DNA of 64,000 nucleotides, from positions 5,463,001 through 5,527,000 of the forward strand of contig NZ_CP141184.1 in the NCBI RefSeq assembly GCF_035609205.1. The letters are read 5' to 3'. The translations under genes were made by a program, and so were the position numbers. Below the pieces are notes generated by a model. The model ran no database searches, had not been told where the DNA came from, and worked only from the letters and a program-made list of their open reading frames with translations. Shown one piece after another: positions 28,042 to 35,150 of this stretch (position 1 is its first letter; the number at the start of each line of letters is the position of its first letter). The DNA comes from Hymenobacter sp. GOD-10R. GTDB taxonomy: Bacteria; Bacteroidota; Bacteroidia; Cytophagales; Hymenobacteraceae.

Positions 28042-29262
28042 ATGAAAACCTTTGTAAAGCCGCTGTTCTTGCTGCTGACTCCCCTTGCCTTCTTTGCTAG
28101 CTCCTGCAAAGACGACCCCGCCATCGAGCCTAAACCGGAAGACCCCATTACGGAGGAGCCGGCAGTCATCCCCAACACACCCGTCACGCCCATTCCGGAG
28201 GAAATGGCCGGCACCTGGTACGCCGACCTCAACGAGGGCCCGCTGACCCTGAACTGGGAGCAAGGCACCTTCCAGGGTGAGCAGGGTTTCAAGGAGTTCC
28301 GCACCATGGTGTTTGCCGCCGACGGCAAAAACGCTGTGGAATACACCACCGAAGTGATGAACTCCGGCGATGAGGTGAAACGCTATTTCTACAAGCTCAC
28401 CGGCACCTTAGAGTACAAAACCAACCCTGGCTCGTTGCGCTTTCACGCCCAATCAGGCAAGATGCGCGTGTTCAGTAATAAGTACTCGGGCTACAAGGAA
28501 TCCAGCATCATCGCCAAAGACCTGAAATCGTACTTCAGCCTCTTGGTTGACCCCGAGGCCACCACCTTCACCTCGGCCACCAACTACCTGGATGCCAAGC
28601 GCAACGATGGCGGCAACCAGTACTCGGTGCGCTACCGCAAAGTAGGCAGCGGCACCACCCCTACACCCAGCGGGCCCTTGTCGCAGCCGCCGACCACGGG
28701 CACTTATGTCAAGATTGGCAACCTCTACTACCCCACCGCCACCATCGGCGACCTAGAGTGGACGACTGTGAACTACGCCGGACCGGGCGGCATCAAGGAT
28801 TCTGACAAGCCGCAGTACGGCACCTTCCTCAAGTTCGCCGATTTGCCCAACATCCAGGTGCCGGCCGGCTGGCGCATCCCGACCAAGCAGGACTACGTGA
28901 AGCTCATCAAGTCGCAGGGCATCCCTTACGACGAGTACCTGGAGTCGACAGATGGGGAAGATCTGCAATCGAAGCGCTTGCTGGGCCAATTGATGGCTAG
29001 CACGGGTTGGCTCAAGCAAGACGGCTACGCCAATAATAAGTCGGGCTTCAATGCCGTGCCCGCCAACCTGCGCGTGCTTTCCGGCAACCCGCACGGCGAA
29101 GGCGCCAACTGCCTGCTCTGGACCTCCGAACGGCAAGCCGACGACACACCGCTGGCCTTCAAAATCATTCAGCTTCCGAGCGACACCTACGCCCGATTTG
29201 GCGGATACCCGGTGGGCTACAATCCGCCCCACTTGCCGGTACGCTTCGTGAAGAATAAGTAA
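28042..29262 (+). CDS. Lipoprotein with FISUMP domain
   Basis: The 406-residue protein has a lipoprotein signal with the lipobox ASSC near residue 22, followed by an acidic Pro/Glu spacer. Residues about 50-200 form a lipocalin-like beta-rich region (GTWYADLNEG, LTGTLEYKT). The C-terminal part (about 225-406) matches the Fibrobacter succinogenes major paralogous domain: YVKIGNLYYPTATIGDLEWT, VPAGWRIPTKQDY, GFNAVPANLR, LLWTSER and PVRFVKN. Such proteins are outer-membrane lipoproteins of unknown function, some thought to bind polysaccharide. It stands alone with a hairpin downstream. Confidence 0.8.
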   Translation: MKTFVKPLFLLLTPLAFFASSCKDDPAIEPKPEDPITEEPAVIPNTPVTPIPEEMAGTWYADLNEGPLTLNWEQGTFQGEQGFKEFRTMVFAADGKNAVEYTTEVMNSGDEVKRYFYKLTGTLEYKTNPGSLRFHAQSGKMRVFSNKYSGYKESSIIAKDLKSYFSLLVDPEATTFTSATNYLDAKRNDGGNQYSVRYRKVGSGTTPTPSGPLSQPPTTGTYVKIGNLYYPTATIGDLEWTTVNYAGPGGIKDSDKPQYGTFLKFADLPNIQVPAGWRIPTKQDYVKLIKSQGIPYDEYLESTDGEDLQSKRLLGQLMASTGWLKQDGYANNKSGFNAVPANLRVLSGNPHGEGANCLLWTSERQADDTPLAFKIIQLPSDTYARFGGYPVGYNPPHLPVRFVKNK

Positions 29263-29277
29263 GAAAAACACGTAACC

Positions 29278-29333
29278 ACGAGCGCCATTTTCCGCTGCTA
29301 GCGTCTACCGCGAGCAGGGAACGTGGCGCTCGT
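29278..29333. terminator. Hairpin after the FISUMP lipoprotein gene
   Basis: A 10-bp perfect stem ACGAGCGCCA/TGGCGCTCGT encloses a long loop. There is no strong T run, so the role as terminator is only probable. Confidence 0.5.
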
Positions 29334-29406
29334 TGTGCGTTCTATAAGCAGCTTACCGGGCCTGCTTTCACTTTTATAGAATTGGAATGCAGGCGAAGCT
29401 AGCTTC

Positions 29407-30180
29407 TCATTTGGCTTCGCGTACGTCGCGGACCAACAGCTGGAAAGCACGGGTTACTTCCACAGTATCCATGCTGGTTGCTACGCTGTGAAAGCCTTGC
29501 GCCAACCGCTGCCGCGCCCGGGTGCGGTCGGCGTAGACGAAGCAGAACTTGCCGGCCACTTGGCACGCGGTCAAGATGCGTTGGAGCGCCGCTTGCATCA
29601 CATCGGCCTCAAACTGAGCGGGTATGCCTAGGGCAATAGAGAGGTCAAACGGGCCAATGAACAGGCCGTCGACCCCAGCTAGGTTCACTATTTCCTCCAC
29701 GTTGTCTAGGCACTCGCGCGTTTCGCACTGGGGCAAGATCAGGATTTCCCGATTACAGCTTTCCAGGTATTGCGGCAGGTCTTGCAACTCAGGCGAGTAG
29801 GTGAAGGCTGAGGCCCGCGACGGGCCAAAGCCTCGCTCGCCGAGCGGCGCGTACTTGCCATAGCGCACCACGTTGCGGACCTCCTCCACGGTCTTGATGG
29901 CCGGAATAACAAGCCCCTGCGCGCCTTGATCGAGCAGGTTCATCACCGATGCGCGGGAATTATCCTTGATGCGAACCAGCGGCGTGAGGTGGTGCCGCTC
30001 GGCGGCCAAGATCTGCGCGCCAGCATCCGCTACGCTTCCAGGTCCGTGTTCCAGGTCCAGCACTACATAGTCGAGGCTGGCTAGGGCGAGGCATTCAATA
30101 ATGGTCGTGCCGCCGAGCTGCACGAAGGTGCCTAGGGTGGGTTCGCCCTGCTGCAATTTTGCGCGAAGTGTGTTGTGCAT
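29407..30180 (-). CDS. HpcH/HpaI aldolase family protein
   Basis: The 257-residue protein matches class II pyruvate-dependent aldolases such as HpaI (4-hydroxy-2-oxoheptanedioate aldolase) and GarL. Visible motifs are GTFVQLGG at the start, VLDLEHGP with the catalytic histidine, LVRIKDNSRASVMNLLDQGAQGLVIP with the phosphate-binding arginine, a metal-binding glutamate in PQCET, and VDGLFIGPFDLS with the metal-binding aspartate. It should cleave or form 2-oxo-4-hydroxy acids with pyruvate or oxaloacetate. An upstream GTG at 30234 is rejected in favour of the ATG at 30180, which fits the family start. It is not in an aromatic-degradation operon here, so the substrate is open. Confidence 0.88.
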   Translation of the reverse strand: MHNTLRAKLQQGEPTLGTFVQLGGTTIIECLALASLDYVVLDLEHGPGSVADAGAQILAAERHHLTPLVRIKDNSRASVMNLLDQGAQGLVIPAIKTVEEVRNVVRYGKYAPLGERGFGPSRASAFTYSPELQDLPQYLESCNREILILPQCETRECLDNVEEIVNLAGVDGLFIGPFDLSIALGIPAQFEADVMQAALQRILTACQVAGKFCFVYADRTRARQRLAQGFHSVATSMDTVEVTRAFQLLVRDVREAK

Positions 30181-30286
30181 CCGGGTTCGGTAGCTGGTGT
30201 TGGTGGGCGCAAGATGGTGATTTGCTCCCGACACTTGGCTACCTAGGCCGGTTTATACACTGTACGGACCGAACACGCCTTGGCTT

Positions 30287-30613
30287 TTAGGAATTAATCT
30301 TGCGCAGCAGCAGGGGCGCAATGGCTTCGTCGTCGGGCAAGCCTTGGTGACGCCACAGCTCAATGCCTTGGCGCAGAAACACAAAGGCCGGCAGCTCGGT
30401 GGCGTGGAAGCTGCTCACCACGGCCGGGTGGCTTGCTTCGTTGATGCGCAAAATGCGAATGGCCGGCGCTAGCAAGGTTTGCAGGCGGTCGAGGGAGGCG
30501 TTGGTGCTGGCGAGCTGCGATGATTTACCTTCGCCGTGGGCCGGGGGCAGCAGCACGAGCAGCACGTCGGTGGTAGCAGCTTGCCGCGGTGGTTCGAGTT
30601 GGGAGAAGGGCAT
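30287..30613 (-). CDS. Thioredoxin-like protein lacking CxxC
   Basis: The 108-residue cytoplasmic protein shows a thioredoxin-like order: a strand TDVLLVLLPP, a helix, a strand IRILRINEA, the cis-proline turn in ATELPAFVFLRQG, and a final helix. There are no cysteines at all, so it cannot act as a disulfide reductase; a chaperone or binding role is more likely. It is divergent from the sensor kinase gene and shares with it the paired operators; its own -7 element CAATTTTG lies at 30645-30638, 24 nt before the ATG. That places it in the inferred oxygen-responsive regulon. Confidence 0.7.
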   Translation of the reverse strand: MPFSQLEPPRQAATTDVLLVLLPPAHGEGKSSQLASTNASLDRLQTLLAPAIRILRINEASHPAVVSSFHATELPAFVFLRQGIELWRHQGLPDDEAIAPLLLRKINS

Positions 30614-30637
30614 CGGTTTTCAGGAGTTGTAGTAATG

Positions 30638-30733
30638 CAAAATTGCTGGCACTGCGGCCCTTTTTCCCTGATGCGCGTCAGGCCAATAGCTGATATTTGT
30701 CAGGCCCTGAATGCGGCGATGTGCGGAACTTTG
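30638..30733. promoter_or_regulatory. Divergent promoters sharing two operators
   Basis: Sites CCTGAT-GCGC-GTCAGG (30667-30682) and GCTGAT-ATTT-GTCAGG (30689-30704) are 22 bp apart. Rightward, GAACTTTG (30726-30733) follows the second site after exactly 21 nt and serves the kinase operon. Leftward on the minus strand, CAATTTTG (30645-30638) follows the first site after exactly 21 nt and serves the thioredoxin-like gene. No -33 TTTG is present in either spacer, which fits activator dependence. Confidence 0.72.
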
Positions 30734-30779
30734 CCTACCTAGCTTGCCCAGGCTTGTCTTACCTTCCTCTTGTTTCTGT

Positions 30780-32393
30780 ATGTCTCTTGCTCCGTTTACG
30801 AATGCCCTGACCGACATTCTGTTCAACCAAGCCAAAGAGTTCGTCGGTATTTATGACGTGACGCTGGGCTGGTTTGTGCGGGTCAACCAAGCGGGCATTG
30901 GGCTGCTAGGGTACCCGTCGGAGCAGGCCTTTTTAGCCGAGCCGAGCCGCACGTTGCGCACCGAGCCGTTGTCGGACGAAGGCTGGGCTAGCTTGCAAAA
31001 AGAGGTTATACAGAACGGTCATTACGAAGTAGAAGCGGAAATAAACCGGCAGAATGGCCTAGCCTTTTGGGGGCTGATTGAGCTCACGTACTTCTCGCTG
31101 GAAGACCGACCGTTTTTTCTGGTGCGCCTCACCGAGCAAAGCCGCTTGCAGCAAGCCGAGCGGGAGCTGGCCCAAAGCGTCAACCGCTTCGAGGCGGTGG
31201 TGGCCAACGCGACCATTGGCATCATTGTGTGCGACCGGCAAGGGCAAATTATTTCAGCCAACCACACCTTGAATCAGCTTTTTGGCTACAAGCACGATGA
31301 GCTGTTAGGCCAGCCCATCGAGGTATTGGTACCTAGGTCGGTGAGTAGCCGCCACGAGCAGCTGCGCCATTCTTTCAATGCCAATCCTTCGGTGCGAGCC
31401 ATGGGCGCCCACAGCGGCGACTTGCTGGCCCGCCGCCAAGACGGCACCGAGTTTCCCGTGGAGGTCAGCCTCAGCTACTTCCACCTCGACGAGGAGCTGT
31501 ACGTGGTGTCCTACATCGTCGATATCACCTTTAAGAAGAACGCCGAGCGGGAACTGATTGCCCAGCGCCAGCGCGTGGAGCGCCTGAACGCCGAGCTGGA
31601 GCAGAAGGTCGTGGACCGCACCCACGCCCTCATGACCACGCTCGAACAGCTCGAACAGCGCACCCAGGAGCTCACCAAAGCCCTGGCCGCCGAGCAAGAG
31701 CTAGGGGAGCTGAAATCGAGGTTCGTGTCGATGGCTTCGCACGAGTTTCGCACCCCGCTCACGGCCGTACTAACCTCGGCCACGCTCATCGAGAAATACC
31801 CCGGCAGCGACCAGCAAGACAAGCGCCTGAAGCACTTGCAGCGCATTCGCGCCTCGGTGATGCACCTGAATGACATTCTGGAAGAGTTTCTGTCGGTGGG
31901 CCGCATTGAGGAAGGGAAGATCGAAGCGAAGCCCATGCGCTTGACCATCGACGCGCTGCTGAGCGACACGATTGCCGATGTGCAAGGCTTGTTAAAAGCT
32001 AGGCAGACGATTGATAAAGAGGCTTTCTGTAGCAAACCCGTGTGGCTCGATCCGTCGCTGCTGCGCAAGATCTTGGTCAACCTACTTTCCAATGCCATCA
32101 AGTATTCGGGCGAGGGCTCGGTGGTGACGGTGCGAGCTAGGTGCACCGATCAGCTGCTGACCCTGACGGTGCAGGACCAAGGCGTGGGTATCTCCCGCGA
32201 AGACCAGGAGCACTTGTTTGAGCGGTTCTTCCGGGCCCGCAACGTGACCAATATTCCGGGTACGGGGCTAGGTCTGTACATCATCGGCCGATACCTGGAA
32301 TTAATGAACGGCACTATTTCTTTGCAAAGCGAGCTGAACGTGGGCACCACCGTCACCATCACCATTCCCTATGAAAACCATTCTGCTGATTGA
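30780..32393 (+). CDS. Cytoplasmic PAS-PAS sensor histidine kinase, FixL-like
   Basis: The 537-residue protein has no membrane segment. Two PAS domains (about 15-118 and 135-252) lead through a coiled coil (253-310) to a HisKA domain with His321 in SHEFRTPL and a HATPase domain with NLLSNAIKYS, DQGVGI and GTGLGLYI. In the second PAS, His192 in VSSRHEQL sits where FixL carries its haem-binding histidine, before an RRQDGTEFPVEVSL stretch of the same subfamily; the FixL regulatory arginine is not evident. It probably senses oxygen or redox state and phosphorylates the overlapping receiver-Crp protein (23-nt overlap). The ATG at 30780 is chosen over an upstream in-frame start. Confidence 0.88.
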   Translation: MSLAPFTNALTDILFNQAKEFVGIYDVTLGWFVRVNQAGIGLLGYPSEQAFLAEPSRTLRTEPLSDEGWASLQKEVIQNGHYEVEAEINRQNGLAFWGLIELTYFSLEDRPFFLVRLTEQSRLQQAERELAQSVNRFEAVVANATIGIIVCDRQGQIISANHTLNQLFGYKHDELLGQPIEVLVPRSVSSRHEQLRHSFNANPSVRAMGAHSGDLLARRQDGTEFPVEVSLSYFHLDEELYVVSYIVDITFKKNAERELIAQRQRVERLNAELEQKVVDRTHALMTTLEQLEQRTQELTKALAAEQELGELKSRFVSMASHEFRTPLTAVLTSATLIEKYPGSDQQDKRLKHLQRIRASVMHLNDILEEFLSVGRIEEGKIEAKPMRLTIDALLSDTIADVQGLLKARQTIDKEAFCSKPVWLDPSLLRKILVNLLSNAIKYSGEGSVVTVRARCTDQLLTLTVQDQGVGISREDQEHLFERFFRARNVTNIPGTGLGLYIIGRYLELMNGTISLQSELNVGTTVTITIPYENHSAD

Positions 32394-33420
32394 AGACAAC
32401 GAGCTGATTCGCGAAAACACCGCCGAGATTTTGGAGTTAGCGGGCTATGCGGTCGTCACGGCAGAAAACGGCAAGCTAGGCGTAGAACAAGCCCTAGCCC
32501 AGCGCCCCGACCTAGTTATCTGCGACATCATGATGCCGGTGCTCGACGGCTACGGCGTGCTGAACATCTTCAACCAAAATCCGCAGCTAGCCGGCGTGCC
32601 GTTCATCTTCCTGACGGCCAAAACCGAGCGCACCGACATGCGCCGCGGCATGGAGCTAGGAGCCGACGACTACCTCACCAAGCCCTTCGATGAAACCGAG
32701 CTGCTCAGCGCCGTAACGGGTCGCCTGAACCGCTTCCGCCACCTCAAGCCCGACTACGATCTGCAAGCCGAAGGCCTCGATGAGTTCTTGGAAGACGCCA
32801 AACAGGTAGCCAACCTAGAAAGCCTGTCGGCCGACCGCAAGGTGCACGTGGTGCGCAAGAAGCAGGACATCTATGTGGAAGGCGACGAGCCGACGCGGCT
32901 GTATTTTGTGAAATCGGGCCGGGTAAAAACGGTAAAAACCACCGGCGCCGGCAAGGAGTTGATTACCGGTATCTATAACCCTGGCGAGTTTTTCGGCTAC
33001 ATGGCCTTGCTCGAACAAACGCCCTACAGCGACTCCGCCGTGGCCGTGGACGACTCGGAGCTGGTGTACATTCCGAAGCAGGATTTCCTGCAACTGCTCA
33101 CGCGCAACCCCGAAGTGGGGCAGCACTTCATTCGCCTGCTAGCCGGGCGCGTGAGCGAGCGGGAGCAGCAGCTGCTCGACATGGCCTACAACTCCATCCG
33201 CCGCCGTGTGGCCGACACGCTGCTGCGCCTGCACGAGCAAGCCGACCTAGCTTCGCCCACCATCCAGCTCTCCCGCGAAGACATGGCCGCCATGATCGGC
33301 ACCGCCTCCGAGTCGCTGATTCGCACCTTGAGCGAGTTCAAGCAGGCGGGCTATATTGAAGTAACGCCGAAAAGCATCCGGGTTTTGCAGCCGGAAAAGC
33401 TGCGCACGGCACACTGGTAA
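32371..33420 (+). CDS. Receiver-Crp/Fnr fusion transcription regulator
   Basis: The 349-residue protein joins a CheY-like receiver (1-125; EDN pocket, phospho-acceptor Asp52 in VICDIMMP, lysine in LTKPF) to a cyclic-nucleotide-binding-fold sensor (about 145-260; YVEGDEPTRLYFVKSGRVK, GEFFGYMALLE) and a Crp-type winged helix (about 275-340). The recognition helix reads TASESLIRTL, keeping the Glu and Arg that in Crp and Fnr contact the TGA core. There are no Fnr-type iron-sulfur cysteines. The inference is that phosphorylation by the overlapping kinase replaces ligand sensing and that it activates the CCTGAC-N4-GTCAGG promoters, including its own. It thus merges the roles of FixJ and FixK. Confidence 0.9.
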   Translation: MKTILLIEDNELIRENTAEILELAGYAVVTAENGKLGVEQALAQRPDLVICDIMMPVLDGYGVLNIFNQNPQLAGVPFIFLTAKTERTDMRRGMELGADDYLTKPFDETELLSAVTGRLNRFRHLKPDYDLQAEGLDEFLEDAKQVANLESLSADRKVHVVRKKQDIYVEGDEPTRLYFVKSGRVKTVKTTGAGKELITGIYNPGEFFGYMALLEQTPYSDSAVAVDDSELVYIPKQDFLQLLTRNPEVGQHFIRLLAGRVSEREQQLLDMAYNSIRRRVADTLLRLHEQADLASPTIQLSREDMAAMIGTASESLIRTLSEFKQAGYIEVTPKSIRVLQPEKLRTAHW

Positions 33421-33505
33421 GCTAGGTAGAAGATGACCGTTCTAACAGGCTCGCTCTGCCGCCCACCGGTCGCACGCCTGGATCGTCGAACCGGTGGGCG
33501 ATTTC

Positions 33506-33895
33506 TTACAGAATAGACAGTGAGTTATACTTCCGGATGCGGTACTCGAACATCGTGGCGATGTTGAGGGCGCGCACCTTGGCTTGCTCGGCGTTGGGGC
33601 CGGCGAAGTTTTCTTCTACCGTCGCGTAGAACAAGTTAAGCCAGCGCTGAAAGTGCGTGGCATCGACGGGCAGCGGCAGATGCTTAGGAAACGGCCGGCC
33701 GCGGTAGCGCGAGGTACCTAGCAGCAGGCTACTCCAAAAGTCGTACATGGCTGGCAAGTGCGCGGCCCAGTTGACGTGCGCAAACCCGTTAAAGATGGGC
33801 GCCAGCAGGTCGTCTTGGTTTACTTTATCGTAAAAAGCATCGACCAGCGTTTTGATGTCGGTTTCGGTTTGAATATCAGCTAGGGGCGCAGTCAT
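33506..33895 (-). CDS. Group III truncated haemoglobin
   Basis: The 129-residue protein aligns with Campylobacter Ctb-type globins. Tyr22 in AFYDKV is the B10 distal tyrosine, His46 lies in the E region, His72 in FPKHLPLP is the proximal haem ligand, and Trp85 in FQRWLNLF is the G8 tryptophan. Such globins bind oxygen tightly and can detoxify nitric oxide or deliver oxygen to terminal oxidases. It is 20 nt downstream of the four-helix membrane protein gene and probably in its operon. It is also close to the oxidase assembly genes. Confidence 0.9.
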   Translation of the reverse strand: MTAPLADIQTETDIKTLVDAFYDKVNQDDLLAPIFNGFAHVNWAAHLPAMYDFWSSLLLGTSRYRGRPFPKHLPLPVDATHFQRWLNLFYATVEENFAGPNAEQAKVRALNIATMFEYRIRKYNSLSIL

Positions 33896-33915
33896 GAAAA
33901 CAGCAGCTTAAAGCG

Positions 33916-34413
33916 TTAGACGGTGCGGTACGGACTCGGCGCGGGGGCAGAAGTGCGCTGGCGTGCTACCTGCAATGCCCAGCCGTGCGCCCAGGTTCCC
34001 GTTAGCAGCAAAAACACCAGCTTCAGTACTTCCAGCCCAATATAGAGCATGTGCAAAAAGCCAGGCGGCGCTGTGCTGCCGGCCAATACGGCTGTGGCAC
34101 GCACATCTAAAGCGGGTAGCAGCCAAAAGGTTTGGGCGAGCAAGATGGCACTCAGCACTGCTAACCCGATGCCTACTCGCACCGGCACGCGCAGGTAAAA
34201 AGCACTGACCAATGCTAGGATACCTAGGGTGAGTTCAGCTTTGTTAAGCGCCGCAAATACGATGCGGCCAATGCCCAGGCCAAGCGGCACAGTGATGTGC
34301 GGCGCGGTGAACTTCAAGGGCGCTTCCAGGAAGGAAATTCCGATGACCATACCAGCCCACACGAACAAGGCCAGCGTTAGCAGCAGCGAACCGGTAGTGT
34401 GCGAACGACGCAT
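33916..34413 (-). CDS. Four-helix inner membrane protein of unknown function
   Basis: The 165-residue protein has four hydrophobic segments (about 8-28, 50-72, 76-98, 118-140). A conserved-looking GISFLEAPLKFTAP loop and a GIGRIVFAALNKAEL segment resemble DUF4149/TMEM205-like proteins, but I cannot assign the family firmly. The start at 34413 (MRRSHTTG) is preferred over an upstream non-ATG start that would put a hairpin and poly-T tract inside the gene. It is followed after 20 nt by the globin gene, so a role near oxygen or nitric oxide handling is plausible by context only. Confidence 0.7.
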   Translation of the reverse strand: MRRSHTTGSLLLTLALFVWAGMVIGISFLEAPLKFTAPHITVPLGLGIGRIVFAALNKAELTLGILALVSAFYLRVPVRVGIGLAVLSAILLAQTFWLLPALDVRATAVLAGSTAPPGFLHMLYIGLEVLKLVFLLLTGTWAHGWALQVARQRTSAPAPSPYRTV

Positions 34414-34433
34414 ACAAACGAAATCAACAGCAC

Positions 34434-34467
34434 AAAAAAAACGGGGCCAGGAGCAGCTCTGACCCCG
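34434..34467 (-). terminator. Terminator after the His-less globin gene
   Basis: On the minus strand a stem CGGGG...CCCCG with inner pairs is followed by eight T residues (34441-34434). It separates the 34563-34961 globin gene from the downstream membrane protein gene. Confidence 0.7.
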
Positions 34468-34562
34468 CGAACGGAACAACGATGCAAAGATACTACAGTT
34501 GAGGGCCGGATGGGATTTAAAGGACGTTAAAACTTCATCTTTCCGTAACGTACCTCAACTTT

Positions 34563-34961
34563 CTACTGACAAAGCCCCAGCAGGCTGCTGAGCGTACGCG
34601 GTGGGCGCTTGTTCTCAAACATCTGCACGATTTCCTGCGCCCGTTCCTTGGCGGCTTCGGCAATCGGGCCGGTGAAGTTATCCTCGACGGCGGCCAGGAA
34701 TAGTTGTTGCCACCGCCGGAAATACTCGCCCGTGTTGGGCAACACGAGTCCGCCGGGGAAAGGCCAGCCGTCGTTGCCGCCCGTGTTCAGCAGCACGCGC
34801 TTCCAAAACGCGCCCATAGTGTAGAAAGGCTGGGGCCAGTGAATCTGCACGTCGGCGCTGAAGATGGGACCTAGCAGTTCGTCAGGGAAAACCTTGGCGT
34901 AGAAGGCGTTGATGAGGGTCGTGATATCAGCCTCGGTGCGGATGTCGGGAAGGGCAGGCAT
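34563..34961 (-). CDS. Group III globin-like protein lacking the proximal histidine
   Basis: The 132-residue protein is a paralogue of the 33506-33895 globin: Tyr21 in AFYAKV (B10), the AFWKRVLL helix and Trp84 in FRRWQQLF (G8) are kept. The segment that carries the proximal haem histidine (FPKHLPLP in the paralogue) here reads FPGGLVLP, and the E-region histidine is proline. The only histidine in the protein is His41. It either does not bind haem or binds it in an unusual way. It has its own promoter (GACTTTTG at 35038-35031 on the minus strand) next to the paired operators shared with fixI. An upstream start at 35015 is rejected because it would overlap the leader hairpin. Confidence 0.85.
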   Translation of the reverse strand: MPALPDIRTEADITTLINAFYAKVFPDELLGPIFSADVQIHWPQPFYTMGAFWKRVLLNTGGNDGWPFPGGLVLPNTGEYFRRWQQLFLAAVEDNFTGPIAEAAKERAQEIVQMFENKRPPRTLSSLLGLCQ

Positions 34962-34990
34962 AATGCGGTAAGGAATAGATAAGTTAATGG

Positions 34991-35023
34991 CTGACGTTGC
35001 AATGGGCCGGCGCAACGTCAGCA
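34991..35023. promoter_or_regulatory. Leader hairpin of the His-less globin gene
   Basis: Perfect 11-bp arms GCTGACGTTGC (34991-35001) and GCAACGTCAGC (35013-35023) lie in the predicted untranslated leader of the globin transcript. It may stabilise the message or be bound by a protein; it contains the word TGACGTT also seen in the nearby operators. Confidence 0.45.
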
Positions 35024-35030
35024 GCGGGTC

Positions 35031-35126
35031 AAAAGTCCGGCGCCGTTTGCCGGGATGCCCTGACGTTAATCAGGACCCAGCCCTGACGTTCGTCAGGCTT
35101 TCCGTCAGCCGCAAATCGGAGCTTTG
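35031..35126. promoter_or_regulatory. Divergent promoters with paired operators (globin / fixI)
   Basis: Sites CCTGAC-GTTA-ATCAGG (35059-35074) and CCTGAC-GTTC-GTCAGG (35082-35097, perfect) are 23 bp apart. Rightward, GAGCTTTG (35119-35126) follows after exactly 21 nt and lies 24 nt before the GTG of fixI. Leftward, GACTTTTG (35038-35031) follows the other site after 20 nt and serves the globin gene. Confidence 0.75.
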
Positions 35127-35143
35127 ATCTGCTATTAGATCAA
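35124..35143. promoter_or_regulatory. Dyad at the predicted fixI transcription start
   Basis: TTGATCT-N6-AGATCAA is a perfect 7-bp dyad overlapping the end of the -7 element and the predicted start site. The spacing differs from an Fnr box (N4), so it is more likely a repressor site. Confidence 0.4.
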
Positions 35144-35150
35144 CGCTCCT

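Noticed and set aside
35124..35143. An Fnr box before fixI
   Set aside because: TTGAT and ATCAA are separated by ten bases rather than four, and it lies at the start site rather than near -41.5.
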